Assembly: GCF_910592395.1 (NCBI RefSeq)
Contig: NC_088322.1
Span: 12,831,431-12,895,430, forward strand
Source: Lineus longissimus
Taxonomy: Eukaryota > Nemertea > Pilidiophora > Heteronemertea > Lineidae
Direction of reading: 5' to 3'
DNA length: 64,000 nucleotides
In this document: positions 38,812 through 52,100 of the stretch, piece after piece
Layout: the number at the start of each line of letters is the position of its first letter
How positions within the stretch are numbered: the first letter of the stretch is position 1
The notes under the pieces: model-generated
Seen by the model: the letters and a program-made list of their open reading frames with translations, nothing else
The model's database searches: none
What the model was told of the DNA's origin: nothing
Position numbers and translations under genes: made by a program

Positions 38812-38980
38812 GAGTACTGTGGCATGGTGGCAAGAGTGCATGATGTCTTAGGTTCAACACTCGGAATGCTCACTGCTGTGCAGTTTTAGTATCCTTGAGC
38901 AAGACACATGGCCATTACACCTTACCTCATCTAAGTAGACAGTCGCTTGGGATGAAGTCCTCCGGATGGCCGAAGTCAGA
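38812..38980 (+). mobile_element. tRNA-derived SINE with a V-type core
   Basis: GTGGCATGGTGGCAAGAGTG (an A-box-like TGGC..GGTGG) is followed about 20 bp later by GGTTCAACACTC, a B-box close to GGTTCGANTC. Downstream come CCTTGAGCAAGACAC and GTCGCTTGGGATGAAG, which resemble the conserved core of V-SINE type elements (CCTTGAGCAAGGCAC and GTCGCTTTGGATAAAAG). The tail merges into unique sequence and no target duplication is clear, so this is an old copy. Confidence 0.65.
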
Positions 38981-40855
38981 GTCACAATGCGAATAACCCC
39001 AATTATACCGGTACGCCCATCATTTGACGGTTACATTGCTTGATGAGGAATAATTTCTCCTTGCAAGAGCGGTCGTATCAAGAAACGGGTTTCAACTTTG
39101 TGATTGCTTCGTAAGTGAAAATAATACATCAGATGCACATAAATCTCGGTGATTGTATATTTTTATGATTGTTTGGATGTTGCCCTATGGCCATCGTCTC
39201 TGACACAATATACGCTGTTCTAAGGTCACGTGATGCACATAACTCGTGGCGATTCATCCATTGCTAGACTTTCCCTGCAATCTCAATGTAAGCTGTGAAA
39301 AGTACAGGCAGGTCTGGTGACAACATATCATCATTCTGATTGTTATATGCTACCAAACGAGGTTGGTTCTGGTGAGTCTCTGTAAAAAGGAGCAAATCTA
39401 CAATGATACTCCGTAGTTAGCCTGAACCATGCAGACCTTTACCTCTGAACAACGAAATTACGAGACTAGCGGCTCCGGATATCTTTCTGTAATGACATAT
39501 GATGAGCAATTGTGTTGGGTCAACAGTGCTAGTATCACCTTCATTATCATTATTTACTGCTAATTGCGTTCGTCCTTTCACATACACATAAGTTCAACGC
39601 AGATCAAATAGCGCACTAAAACACTGCTAATAGAATTTTGCCTTGTCACAGTGTGGATAGTGCCTTACTTACAACGTAATTAATAAAATTACGTTGCCTC
39701 CTTTTTATGCCAACATCTCACGATTGGTCTGGACCAAACTGACCCCTTTCCTACACCAGGATTGGTTGCTTGAAAGACCACGTTTAACATCAGTAATTGG
39801 CAAGTTTCGACGACATGAGAAACTCGACTATGAATTCCAAAAATGTGTGCTGTCATCAGTTCCTTCACAAGTTCATGAAATGAACTAGACACTCGTAAAT
39901 TGGAAAATAATCATATAAATTGTCGATTAAATACATTTACAATATTATAGTCCTTCGCTACTTACCGGTAATTTGTCGTTCGCAGGGGTTGATTCGCCAC
40001 GGGTCCAAATATTTCTCGGGTCCACATCATTTACGTCCTGATGTCAACTTACTTTTCACCTCGTTTCCGTCGTCCTTGAATAATGTACTTTAACGACGTT
40101 TAGCGATGTCATTCTGTTATCACCAGCAAAGTCGTTTTCTCAATCAATCTTTTGATACCAGCTACAATTTATTCACATGCCGGGTATGTTTTGTTGCAGT
40201 TAATATCCGTTGATACTGGCTTGGTTATGATTTAACATTAATCATTTACCAGGCAAAGTCAAGATGCGGATGTTGAATGAAGCTGATCAAGAAACACATG
40301 AGGAATATCTTTGTGAGATATGTTTTAGTCTAACAATGCTGTAATATATCACTTCTTGTACGAACAGAAATACAGTATATGATACGTAGAGCATGAATGA
40401 ATTAAATCTGCTTAATAGTTTTCCCTGGTTGTTTTTTTTTGATTAGCCAGCATTCTGGTTGTGACATTAGTCCAACATGTACCCATCCTGGCAAATAAGA
40501 AATGTTGAGATAGGGCCAGTGAAGTTAGCTAGGAAGGCCTAATTAGGACGTCAGCATGAACATTTATTACCCTAATGCATTATGAATGAAATATATGGGC
40601 AGGGTGTGCCGTTTATCGCGTTTATGATAATGCGAGTGTATGCATTTTAAGTTAACCGAACAAGCGTGTAGACATGCCATCCAACATCTACTAGTGACTG
40701 CAACAAGCAGGATGAGATGGGATGGTTCTTGTGTAATTCTAACATATTAATAGTGCCCTTTGATGAGCACAAGCCCACACACGATTGATACTTATCAGAG
40801 CGAACGTGACACGAGGAGAGAATATCGAAAGCGGAATAGTGATATATCCTTGAAA

Positions 40856-42122
40856 ATGGCTGCGAAGTTGAAACATGCGTTACTTCTTGTGGTTATCAGT
40901 GTAGCCGTTCTACAGAGTAAGTAACAGTTTTACGATTCGACATTTATTATTGTTCCATATTGTCTTTTGCAGCCATTCTATTCAGCTGAGACCAAATTAA
41001 TGCAGCGGCCAAGGTAAACTCTGTTTAGCCTCTGGTTAGGCGATCGACTGACGGCAGTCAGTTGAATCTTGGCATTTTTGTTCTAGGGCCTGGATTAGAC
41101 CACTTCTTGCACCGTTCATCAAAATAAGTCGTTCCCAGTCCACAAAAGTATTAATTAAATCATTAAAAATTGCATTGATTATTAGTATAATTCTCGTAGA
41201 AAATGATTAGGAGATATTTGCATTTAGGTGATAGGCTTAATCCACAACTATTCTCAGTCAAGTTTCACCGATCGTCGACGAAATATGTCATCACACACAT
41301 CTGACAAATTTGTGCCGCCAACCCATTGTCTATCTAATCGGAACGTTGTTGAACATGTTGCATGCCATCGAATGAATATTGTGATCATTTTGGGGGCCTG
41401 CTTGAAACTAGAGTTAATGGTGATCGATGAAATTAGAGTAAATGTTTAATAAAAGGGACTTCCCTTTCTGTTACATACATCGACTTTTTCAGTCATGATA
41501 TTGTCTGATCATCGCATTTGTCTTTTCTTCTAGGCCATGCTGCACCAAAAGATATCCTGAATGAAATATTTGTGGACCGTAGTCAGGTTGAAGCTCATCC
41601 AATGTAAGTGTGACACGCTACGGTTAAACGAGAGAGCCACTTACGTAACGACCTGTGGTGAGCTTTGGAATTAAACTCAGAGCGACATCACAAGAGGTCT
41701 AATGCGCCTTCAGATAATTTCTACAGCATTTCAACAATCTTATTGCATGCAAAGAGGAAGAAGAAGAATGTCTATCCCTCAAACAAATGTTGGTTTTATG
41801 TATTCACTTTCTTTGATATAATGACACCAAAGCGATTACGATCCTCTTGACAGGGCCTTGACTTATAAATGAGATTTTGGATGGACGGCGCTGATCTGCA
41901 CGAGGGTGTGAGCTAGAAAGTCCCTTGAATTAACACCGAAAAACTTCCCCTTGTTGAAAGTCAGGATCATACAGTGGGGACCGTAGTGTAACGAGCATTT
42001 CATTTTTTTCTAGGGGGGCGTGTCACAGGGCCGGTAAGCATTGCTACGATACCACTGAATGCTGCGAGGACGAGGGATTGATGTGCTTGCGGAACAAATG
42101 CGATCCTGGTGAGCAATGGTGA
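40856..42122 (+). CDS. Secreted six-cysteine, knottin-like peptide precursor, 3 exons
   Basis: The exons are 40856-40916, 41534-41603 and 42014-42122, all with GT..AG borders and consistent phases. They total 240 nt and 79 residues. The start AAAATGG is a good translation context. Exon 1 encodes the signal peptide core (residues 1-20; cleavage likely after S-H-A at 23). Exon 2 encodes an acidic 20-odd-residue propeptide-like segment. Exon 3 encodes the cysteine domain, with spacing C-x6-C-x5-CC-x6-C-x4-C. That C-C-CC-C-C order is the inhibitor-cystine-knot framework, shared by peptide toxins, protease inhibitors, hormones and defence peptides. The signal/pro/mature split across exons is also typical of such genes. 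A GTGAGC at 42109 could be a donor, but reading on gives GEQW then TGA, and an AATAAA follows at 42266, so a terminal exon is preferred. The role (defence, signalling or venom) cannot be told from sequence. It is extracellular. Confidence 0.8.
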
Positions 42123-42265
42123 AACTGTCACAGTGCGGCAGTTTGAAAAACTAATGACGATTGGATTTAGCTGAGGCATTCGGATTCAGCGAGTGCAGGA
42201 CTTTGTTTATCAAATTTAAGATTAACTTGATGATGATATTTGTTAAAGAGATGCTGGCGTATACG

Positions 42266-42271
42266 AATAAA
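42266..42271 (+). terminator. Polyadenylation signal AATAAA of the knottin-like gene
   Basis: It lies 144 bp after the TGA at 42120-42122 and supports exon 3 as the last exon. A second AATAAA lies near 42328. Confidence 0.6.
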
Positions 42272-43162
42272 GCTGAACCAAATTTAAGACTAACAGCATG
42301 CATGTGGTTTTGGTTTGTTTTTTAATGAATAAACATTATGTTTGCCTGACACTTGGAAAACAGCGAGCTTAACCTGCACGACAACTCGTGAAAGCTCTGG
42401 CTCAACGCTGTAACATATACCGGCTTTACTAATGTCAATAGATAGATAAATTACGAGGAAGGCATTGATGAAGGCGTTTCAGAGACACGTGGCTTCGTTC
42501 AGTTATAAGTCAACTTAAGTCAAACTATTTCGTTAGTATGTGTGGATCTTCATGAGTACATTTAATCAAAAAAACGTTGAGACAGAAAATGCAAAGCACA
42601 TAAAAGAAAACCACTTCTGTTCCCATCGAATGGGCCTCTTTCCGTGCCCTCTGTAACAGCGGATGAATGGTTGTGTGATTTTCCGAATGATTTGCATCCA
42701 GATGATACTTTTTTGTCCCGAATGGTTTTGATTTGATGTACTGAAATAAAGTTTTGTAAATACATTTTGCCTAGAATTTGAACTCTTCTTGGAACATCCA
42801 TGCGCCCCTTGTTGAGCAATCCACTATCAATCTATCTATCAGTTTCCTTTACCGCTCAGTGTGATAAACTACCAATAGGTTTTTGTTGATACTATTTCTC
42901 TTACTCAGACACCCGGCCCTGCACATTGAAAGGTTAAACATGAATACACTACACCACACTGTTACCTGTCATCAAAACGTGACCACCTCTAGTAGGCTGA
43001 ACTTGGGCCACTTTGAAGCCGACACACTGTGAACCCAGGCTTCGAACAACCATGGATGTAGGACATGGGACCAATTTACTCAAGGTGCATGCTCGTACAT
43101 AATAGAGGAGCAGTGGATCAGACCTAAAGTTAAAGCTCTGTCCCACAACGCGTTTCTGCGTC

Positions 43163-46100
43163 TCATCTATTAGCTTCCTCTATCTTTGCTCTCTCCTCCA
43201 ACTGCTCAGTAATTTGATTCAAATCCTTAACATCCTGCAACAAGTTCCTAACCTCACGTTCGCGAATTTTATTTTGGGTCAGGGCTTTGGTCAGAGGGCC
43301 TTGGCGCAAATAGTTATCTTCGGAGTCGTAAGGTGGCTCCGGCGTGCTCGGCATAAACATTATATTGGGCATTTCCACAACAATCTGTTTCTTTGATTCT
43401 GATCTAAAACCTTCGAGAGGGTTATTTTCCGGATTTCCTCGATTCCGTTGTAACTTTTTAGTATGAATCTCGGGAAAACGTGAGTCTGGCCCTTCTTCGT
43501 CGTCAACAGAAGATTTGTAGACTGGGATGTTCTTGGGGTCAGAAACGATCACCCTAGGCCGCGCTTTCGGCTTGTGATATGACAAATTTTCGGCATGCCT
43601 CTCTGTGTTCGGTATATGTATTCTCTCAAGTCTGAACAGAGTTTCCGATGACCCGTTCCCAACTGAGTCAGCTTCTTCTGCCGTCATGCCCTCTACTGGG
43701 CTTGACACAGGTACATAGTATCCGCCGCTCTGTTCATCGTACTGATAATTCAGATACTGCAAGGCGGCAGGATTCACAACCATTTCGTCTTTGCTACCAT
43801 CCAAAAGTCCCCTAAGTTTGTAATCCTTTTGCCCGTAAGGTGTCCTTTTTGGAATATTCAGCGGTTTGACGCAAGCGCTGTCTGACGCGTTCGGATTTTG
43901 CTCAGAGTCTATATTAAGTTCTTTATCAGACCGTCTGAGTGCGCGCGTACCGATATTCGGGATACTATGAGTAGGTTGAATGAGGTTGCGGAACACTGGA
44001 GCAATATCCTTCTCCTTATGCATCCTCCGCACGAGATCACGCGCAGTCTCGTCTCCTTCTGAGCGAGACTTCGACGTGGTGGAGCCATTGTCGTCCTTGA
44101 GCGTCGGATCGACCAGCTGCTTCCCTTCAATCGTTTCCAACTTCGGTGATGCTTTCCTTGTACGATGCTGAAGTATCCTCTGATGTTTCTCCTGCATGAG
44201 CCGCATGTGTCGCGAGGGAAAGGAGTCGGGGCCGCTGTCCATAAGTGGATTCCGTCTCCCGCCCTTGAGTTTCATCGGCCGCGAATCTTTCCCTTGGATC
44301 TGCTGGTTGTTCAACCGATCCATGGCGTTAGTTAAGTTGCTGCTTTCTTGATTGATGAGCTCTGACCGCAGTCGCCGGAGCTTCGTGAGGTAGTCAGCCT
44401 GCCGCTGCGTGGTATAACGGTCATCCTCGAACCATGTGCGAGTGTCTTGGCTCGTCATGGTCCGGGTGAACCCAGCCCTTTCCATCATTCTGAAAGTAGA
44501 AGAGTGGGAAGATTTTGATGTTTTGTTTCTCAGTTTTTGAGTGAATATTGGCGTAAGCAATAGGAGAGACAATCCTTAGTAGTTACCAGAGGCTTGCTGA
44601 CACCTGTATGTGAAAAATTTGGGGAGGATCGTAAGAGGATATAGAGCTTCTTCTCCTCTTTGCAAATGTGCCGGATAGTACCTACTGCTGATGGATAGTA
44701 AAGATTTGGGGAGTGCCCTGTTTCGTCCATACGGCAATGAGCAAGTTCTATGTGCTATGTAAAGTATGTCATGAATTGCTGAAAGTGTTGTTACTTGAAT
44801 GGAGTGGAGTTGTGATATATCTGCTATAATTGCGACCACACTTCGACAGCACAAGAAGTGTTTTCAGTGCCTTCTTCTTACTGTTGATGATTCAAAACAC
44901 AACGAGAGTGATAAATGCGAATATGTTCAATAAAAACACTTGACAACCTCATTGTAAAGACGATTTACTTAGTCACTCTCAATAGTTCTCAAATATGATC
45001 TTATAGGCTTTTGAACGGACAAACAGTACTTTCTGCTCAACTGCATTTTGTGTTAGATATGGCCTACGTAGCGTAGTGTAATACTCTACAGGGAGTATAT
45101 CGTATCAAGCCTTGCTGAATATAAGGGAGGAATATTTGCACCCGTTTTTGGGCTGTGTATAGAAACGTGGAAGAAATCTGAAAGCATGTCATTGAATGTG
45201 CTTCAGAAATAATTTCTACCATTAATGAAATATTGTTGCAACGTCTACAATAATTGAATTGAAGGTAAAGACTAATATCGATCACATGTATATTTAGTTT
45301 GGAATGGTTCAATGGTTTTGTAAACTATTAATGTTTTGAATACGATAAACCTACTCCCCTGCCACGACGATTTGAGTTGATTTTCGGCCGTTATATTGAT
45401 TCAATTCAATTAATGTTTCCCTTGGGGCAACGGTAATTTGATACGTTTTGATTAGTCATAGTGTTTCTGATTGTAAGAAATCCTTCTTGATATTGCTATT
45501 TAAGTGAAAGAATGTTGAGAACCTATTCTGCCCTGGGTTAAAAAACCCACCTCTTCATGTATCATATAAAGAAAGAGGAGCCTGGTAAAACTGGTAGCTA
45601 CGCAATCGGGCCCAGTTTCGATCCCTGGGAGAACACAGGATTGTATTTCTGGATGAACCGGTGTAAAAGTAAAAAGTGTCCCCCCTAGAAAAAGTGTCCG
45701 GGCCTATTGTATTCTGACAGATTATGGCATATGGTTCTATAGAGGCAATGACCGTCAATAGCTCAGCGCATAATAGAATCCTTTCTTCTCGGACATTTTA
45801 TCCTAGGACATTTTAAACTTCTACACCGGCATGGCTTAAATTCCTGGTTCTGAAAGTCCTATAAACCCACGTGGTGCCCAGCTAACCGTTGTGGCAAGTA
45901 AAAACGTTCTTCCCGCCTTGTAGCAGAAATACTCCCTAGAGCACAACACAACCAAGTGCAGAGTGAACCCCGAAGAAGAATAAGAAGGATGTTCTGAAAT
46001 ATCGTTGCTTGTAGCCCCCCAAAAATTATTCGGCTTGTGAAACGGGGCATGGCTAGTTTAGTAAATGCAGTGCAGGTTTGGGAAACCGGTTGCCGAAATG

Positions 46101-49100
46101 GCTAACACGTTAGAAACGTTACCCTTTTAGGAAATTGTCCGGACTGAGAATGCATATCTGCTACTATGTAATTTTTTCATGCCTGTATTAGATAAGACAG
46201 TAAAAGGACATTAGATCGACTGCTCAGAAATAATTATGGCACTGCTACGATTTTTGTTTTTATGCGATGTATGCAGTTTACATACCTATTAGTATCTACA
46301 TCCTCGATGCGATGATATGCCTGTGGTATCATCGGCAAACTACAACAGCTACTCCCGTCCGAGATCTCCTCGGTTTCCTTGAGAAATTTAATCCTTTTTG
46401 ATTTCGTCATATTGAGATAAATCATATCTTCAGAATTATCTGTCAGAGTCATTTTGTGTCCATTGTAGATAGCAATCAAGCTCAGTTATAGTCATGTCAA
46501 GGAAATGGCGTTTTATATATGATATAACTTAAATATGTCTCCTCCGTTATTTCAAATCGTCAACTATGTTTATGTTTATGGTAGCAGCACCCACTGCTTC
46601 GTACCAAATGCAGAATAAGTTGATCTTCAAGTTGAAATTAAAGGATGTAAATGTTAGTCTAGTTCTGTTAAACCAATAGATTTAGTACGTAATCAGGAGT
46701 AGTCCAAGAGCATGTAATATATAGTACCTTAATCCAAACGTTAAATCAAGTTCATTCCAAGAAGCTCCAGAGAAAGATTAGCTGAAGACGATAGAGTTTA
46801 TTTCCGTTAGTCAATCCAAAAAGTCCAACAATCCAATGAAGTTAGACAAACTATTTCCAAAAGGAAAACAAGTGTGCATTGGGTGTTCACCTTATAAGCG
46901 TTATCCATCAAAGTTCTAAATGTCAACTCTGCCACGTAACAGACAGTGTGTAGTTTTGCATCCGTCCAAAAAATGGAATATATTCTATGGAATTATTCCT
47001 ATACAACCTAAACAACAAGTGTCTGTCCAGTAAGAGAATTAGAAGATGTGTCACACGGAATTGAATTGCGTCTCTTCTAACTGGCGAATAGCTGATCAAT
47101 GATCAGCACTGATCAATAGCCGTTGTGTTTGACTATGGTACGAAAATGAAATCCTGCAGTGTTTATAATTCGTCTGAATACGTGTTCCATCCTAATTAGT
47201 CAAAGAACTGCCCAGGAATACCAGATAGACAGTGTGACGTACGAAAACAATCGTTTTCCTTTCGTGTGTACATCGTCTATACTATTTGACAAATCGAACT
47301 TGGGTGTGTTTGATCATCAAACGAAAAGCAAATCTCACTTAGCAGACTGAAAGTTCCAATAATCCAATATGATACTCCGCTTAGGGTCTGTTTGTGCATC
47401 GCTAAGCGTTGTTGGATGTGTAATAAGCTGTTCTTCACTTTTATTGTGGCTACGGTTTGTTAAATCCTCTTTCTTTCTCGAAGAATTTTAAAGCCTGCCG
47501 ATATTTTTTGTACGTATTCAATAAATTCTATCCATTTGTCACAAAGTGAGGCCATTGATCGAGAATAGAAGACTACCTTCATTCATGATAATACCATTAT
47601 GAACGTTTGACTGACAAAAGTCCTTAGGAATGCACATAAACAAATATAACGATGAATCAAACCGTGCATGTCACAATAATCGTTTGTCGGACGTTTAAAT
47701 CGACAGAAAATCTAAATTTGTTGTGATTAAATCCGATATCGTAAATCCTTCAATGATCGCCTTTGAATAACTTGACACACGATGTTTTGGATTAGAATCA
47801 TAAATAAGATCGAACGTCCAGACATGTCTTTTTTTTGCAATAATCCTCTGGTTCTATCATTGGAACTATTGTGTATGCATTATTTGTCGATGTACAAAAA
47901 TAAAACAAAATTCAATTCAAGACTACACCAAGTTCAAAAAAGGTTCTAAGAACACCCGCCAATTGATATGATTTCGTATAATATTCGAACTGACTGCAAA
48001 TCCAGTTTACCAATGTCTTTGCAGTCCCTGTCAGGTGCTATTGGTGTTTGATTCTGCAATTCTTATCGTTTGTCAAGATGCATCAATAGATGCAAAAACA
48101 CATATAAGGTGACCAATACCATGCTAAGACCTGTCCTAACTGGATCAATGACCCTATAGGTTTCCTAATCTGACTTGAATTCATCACCAAACTACTTCCT
48201 TGTCTGAAACATCCGATGTGTTCACTGTTAGGACATGAATAAGAACATGTGAGATTACAACTAGAAATAAATTGTCCAATAATAAATCTTTAAATCGGAA
48301 CTGAATTATCGAAGTACATTCATTTCTTGTCATAGCAGATTAAAACATATGATCACTGGGGACTCAACCGTCTGTATAACACTATCAACGTTCGAAACAG
48401 AACTGTGTGATAAACAGCGTCATTTTCATGTTGGGCGCGTTGTAACTGTACTATTTCTAGAGCAAATGTTCACGTAAAGTTGTAGGCATGCTAAGTATTA
48501 CTTCAAGATGATGTTACTGTCTGCCACTAATCATTTCAAAACGAGCATATCGTATGAAAATCATAACCACACATTTCAAACAAGCACCGCTGTTGGTAGT
48601 AACACAAGCACGAATTGATAAACCTCCTTTTATTCTTGACCCTACGCCTATTCTCCCGAGTTCATGTATCCATGGCTGTCATAAGTACTGTGTGACCGGC
48701 CGTTATGTTGAGTGCGGTTTCCAATGTTAGCCACTCTCCAATACACCAAGTGAGGATAAATACTCAGTCAAAACACCTTCAGTGAGAGTACGTCCTTCGT
48801 TAGGTTTTTATGATAAAGAACCTCTAGTCAAATAGTCAAGCCTGTCACTGGAGATTTCCTAGTCTTTCATGAACAAAATTATAAGCACTAACTACCCTAA
48901 TCAACACAATTAACTGAATATCTCATATCTTTAATGAAGGAATCGATATAACACACTAAAGTCTCCCCACTGTGAAAAAGAATAGCTGTGATTTTATGAA
49001 GTGAAGTGTTTGCAATAAAAATTGATGGTGCCTGTGGATTTTGTTAATAGATAATTTATGTTTTCGTATATTGGTGGGTTCTTTGTATGTTTAATGCCGT

Positions 49101-52100
49101 AACCAATACATATTTGTTATCCAATTCAAGCACATTGTCCACGGATATGGCGCGTTTTGTCTGAGCATTTAATACTGCCAATCGAAGCTGTCTAAAGCTC
49201 ATCCATATTTTGAAAAACCTTCTTTAAATTTGTTTTTCTAATGCCATTCTTGAGTTTAACCTCTCTAAGATTGTGGGTTATCGCCAGTTGCTAATGCATC
49301 AACGATCCAATTCATTATCAAATGGTAAACACTTTGACACCAAGTTCCAGGCCAATTTTGAAGGTTTCTAAAATATTTAAAGCATTTTCCCCTACCACAG
49401 TTTGACAAGCAATGTTGATATAACCAAGAATAAATAAAGTCGAGATAGCGCCCATTAGAATAATACATGCCATCCCGAACCGACTGACTAAATGATATGG
49501 GTGGTTTTTTTATAGAGATTTAATTCAAAATGTCCATGCCTAGTTCTTGCTTCCAATCATTGCATGGCAGGTGTAGTGTTTCACATGTGTTTGTAAAACT
49601 AAGTAACAGTTTGTTAAGTTACTGATATAAACTTTGCCAAACCCGGTTTGCCTTATAATGGATTCGTTAAGGTAAATATTGAAAACAAAATGAATGGTGC
49701 GAAAAACTAGCCAAACGAAAACAAGAAGCCTTTCTTCTTACTGCTCATACTAGGTCGTTCGTTGCAATATCATTTACGCCTACCTGTTATTTTATACGAA
49801 AAAAAAGCCAGAGCTGATTATTTGTTTTTACATTATTTAATGAAATCGGAGAGTCAAGAACGTGTAGCTGGCATGACAGAGAACGTTATGTCTGTAAAAT
49901 CAGTTGAGACAATGATTTAAACCAAACTTGAGACACTTCATGACTTGAAATGTAGCCTAAGTGTAATCATGATAGTTTGCCAAGAATCAAATTGCGATGA
50001 TATTGTCGAAATCCATGATGCTTCAGAACGTTCCTGTCGTGAACAAAAACCAATCAGTGGCAATGTCGTTGTCGAATTTTAGGCTTGCAGCTCCTATGAA
50101 ACACAAATAAAAGCATAAAAAGCAAGGTATGCGCGAGGGCGTAAATGCGACTAGTATTTGTTTGATGTTGCGACAAAGTAGGCATCTAAATATCGATTTC
50201 AGTTTTAGCATTCGATGTGTTGTAACTTTTGAATAAATGTCTGTTGCTATAGGGAAATAAGCAATATCGTTTAACTTAGAATGCTACCTGCTGAAGTCTA
50301 TAAGTCCTATTACCTAAATGATTGATGCATTAGTACGACAAAATGTCGTAGTTTGGTGAATGGCTACATGTAACTGTGCTTATCACTAGCCATCGGTATC
50401 CATCCTTCTCTTTTCTCTAACTTCTCTATTTTATTGAAAAAAAGACGGACACTGTCTATATTCAAACGCATTACCATAATTCGAATTACTCCTTAGGCTT
50501 AAGGCATTAAGGCTTCTGTGGAGCCGGTGACTTGATTAGAAATAGTGAATGTACATGTACTAGACGTATCCCGAAGTGAACAGGTGAACATAGATACGCA
50601 CCCAACCCCCTCCCCAAACCATACCATGCTTTCCGATTCCTTTTTTTCATTATTTTTTTGGAGCAACTTTTTTAGCTAAAGCAGGTTGGATTCTTTCACT
50701 TAAAATCTCAAGAATTCACATGACGATTCCCAGTGTAAGACTTTATTTAAGGAGACGCGTTTATCAAAGACAAATATTACCCTAACAGCAGGTTGATATG
50801 CCCATTACAAGTAAATGTTGATTCATCTTTAGACCTAGAACATATTCAGTACTTAATGCTTTGCCCATGATAATCCAGTCTTCATGCCACTAAGCCTCAA
50901 ATCCAATATTGGCATATTGAGACATTCAGATGGATGCACAAAAACAACCTTCGGGTTTCGAATGAATGTTTTAAATGTTTAAGAATAAATATACGAATAT
51001 AATGTATTCTTTGAATGCGTGTACACAACACATCGGAGAGTGTATGACCATGGCACGGTGACTCTCTTTGATAGGTCACGAGAAGGAATTTCATGGAATA
51101 GTTTATAAAACAACAGTGTTCGAGACATTTTATTAGTGATTTAGTGTATCAGTCATAAAGTGACTATAGGTGACACTTTGGTCAGCCAATCTGCAAATAT
51201 AGCGGGTGATTCTTTAATGATAATTTCAATAGTCGACACTGTAAGAAATAAAGGTTTGAGCGAAAAGTTGGATTTTGGTGCGTCCCACTTGCATTGCAGA
51301 AACTAGCAGGGCATAAATGTAGGACGAAAGAGTTCACTGGCATTCAATATACCATTCAGTATTGGACGACCAAGTTGACTGGGTGCTAGCATTCCATATC
51401 ATGATATCAATTTGCCTTATAAATTATTAATTTCAATTATCACTGTGTACGGTTCACCAATTTGCAATGCGTGCAATCTTCAATAATTTCAATTACATAT
51501 ACAGAATGAAATGTGCCTTTGACGGCGCCATCTATTCAATCTGATATTTAACTACAAATATCATGCGCCGTCGAGGCATTTTCTTTGTGATTATTACTTA
51601 TAGTACCCGTTTTACACGAAGGTACAAATATATAATGCTTTTAGCATTCATACACCATATTTTTAGTGCTGTGTGTCGGCCAGGCTGTTGATCTTTACGA
51701 TCGACGTTGAGTTCACAGCTAGGGTGTAAAATCCCCGAGATAACGAAAAGAGGTACTTTTCAGAAAGATTTCTCACAGCTTGACTAAAGAGGTGCTTCAT
51801 CATTAAATGAATATGACCACTTTACTGTTCTCCTTTTCGGTATTAAAACTCATGAACAATGGAACTACATGTACTTACATTTTCCAGTACAGAGGGACAC
51901 AATGCCTTTCCTTGACTTTATCTGCAACACTCTGCTGCGAGAAATATAACCAACTGTTATGCATGGCAAGTGATTAGTTAAGTCTCTTTTAATGAAAATA
52001 TATCCAGTTGTTACACTTCTTGTCCGTGTCGTTTGATAGATATACGCTTTTCACAGATATCAAATCTCGCAATCTGTAATCCATATAATCTATATACAAA

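Noticed and set aside
44576-44854. Minus-strand frame just upstream of the 441-residue body exon
   Set aside because: No donor in the phase needed by the acceptor at 44490, and random-looking residue content; exons A, B and C fit better.
45586-45640. Possible tRNA gene with a TTCGATCC loop
   Set aside because: No acceptor stem pairing and a poor A-box; better explained as a SINE relic.
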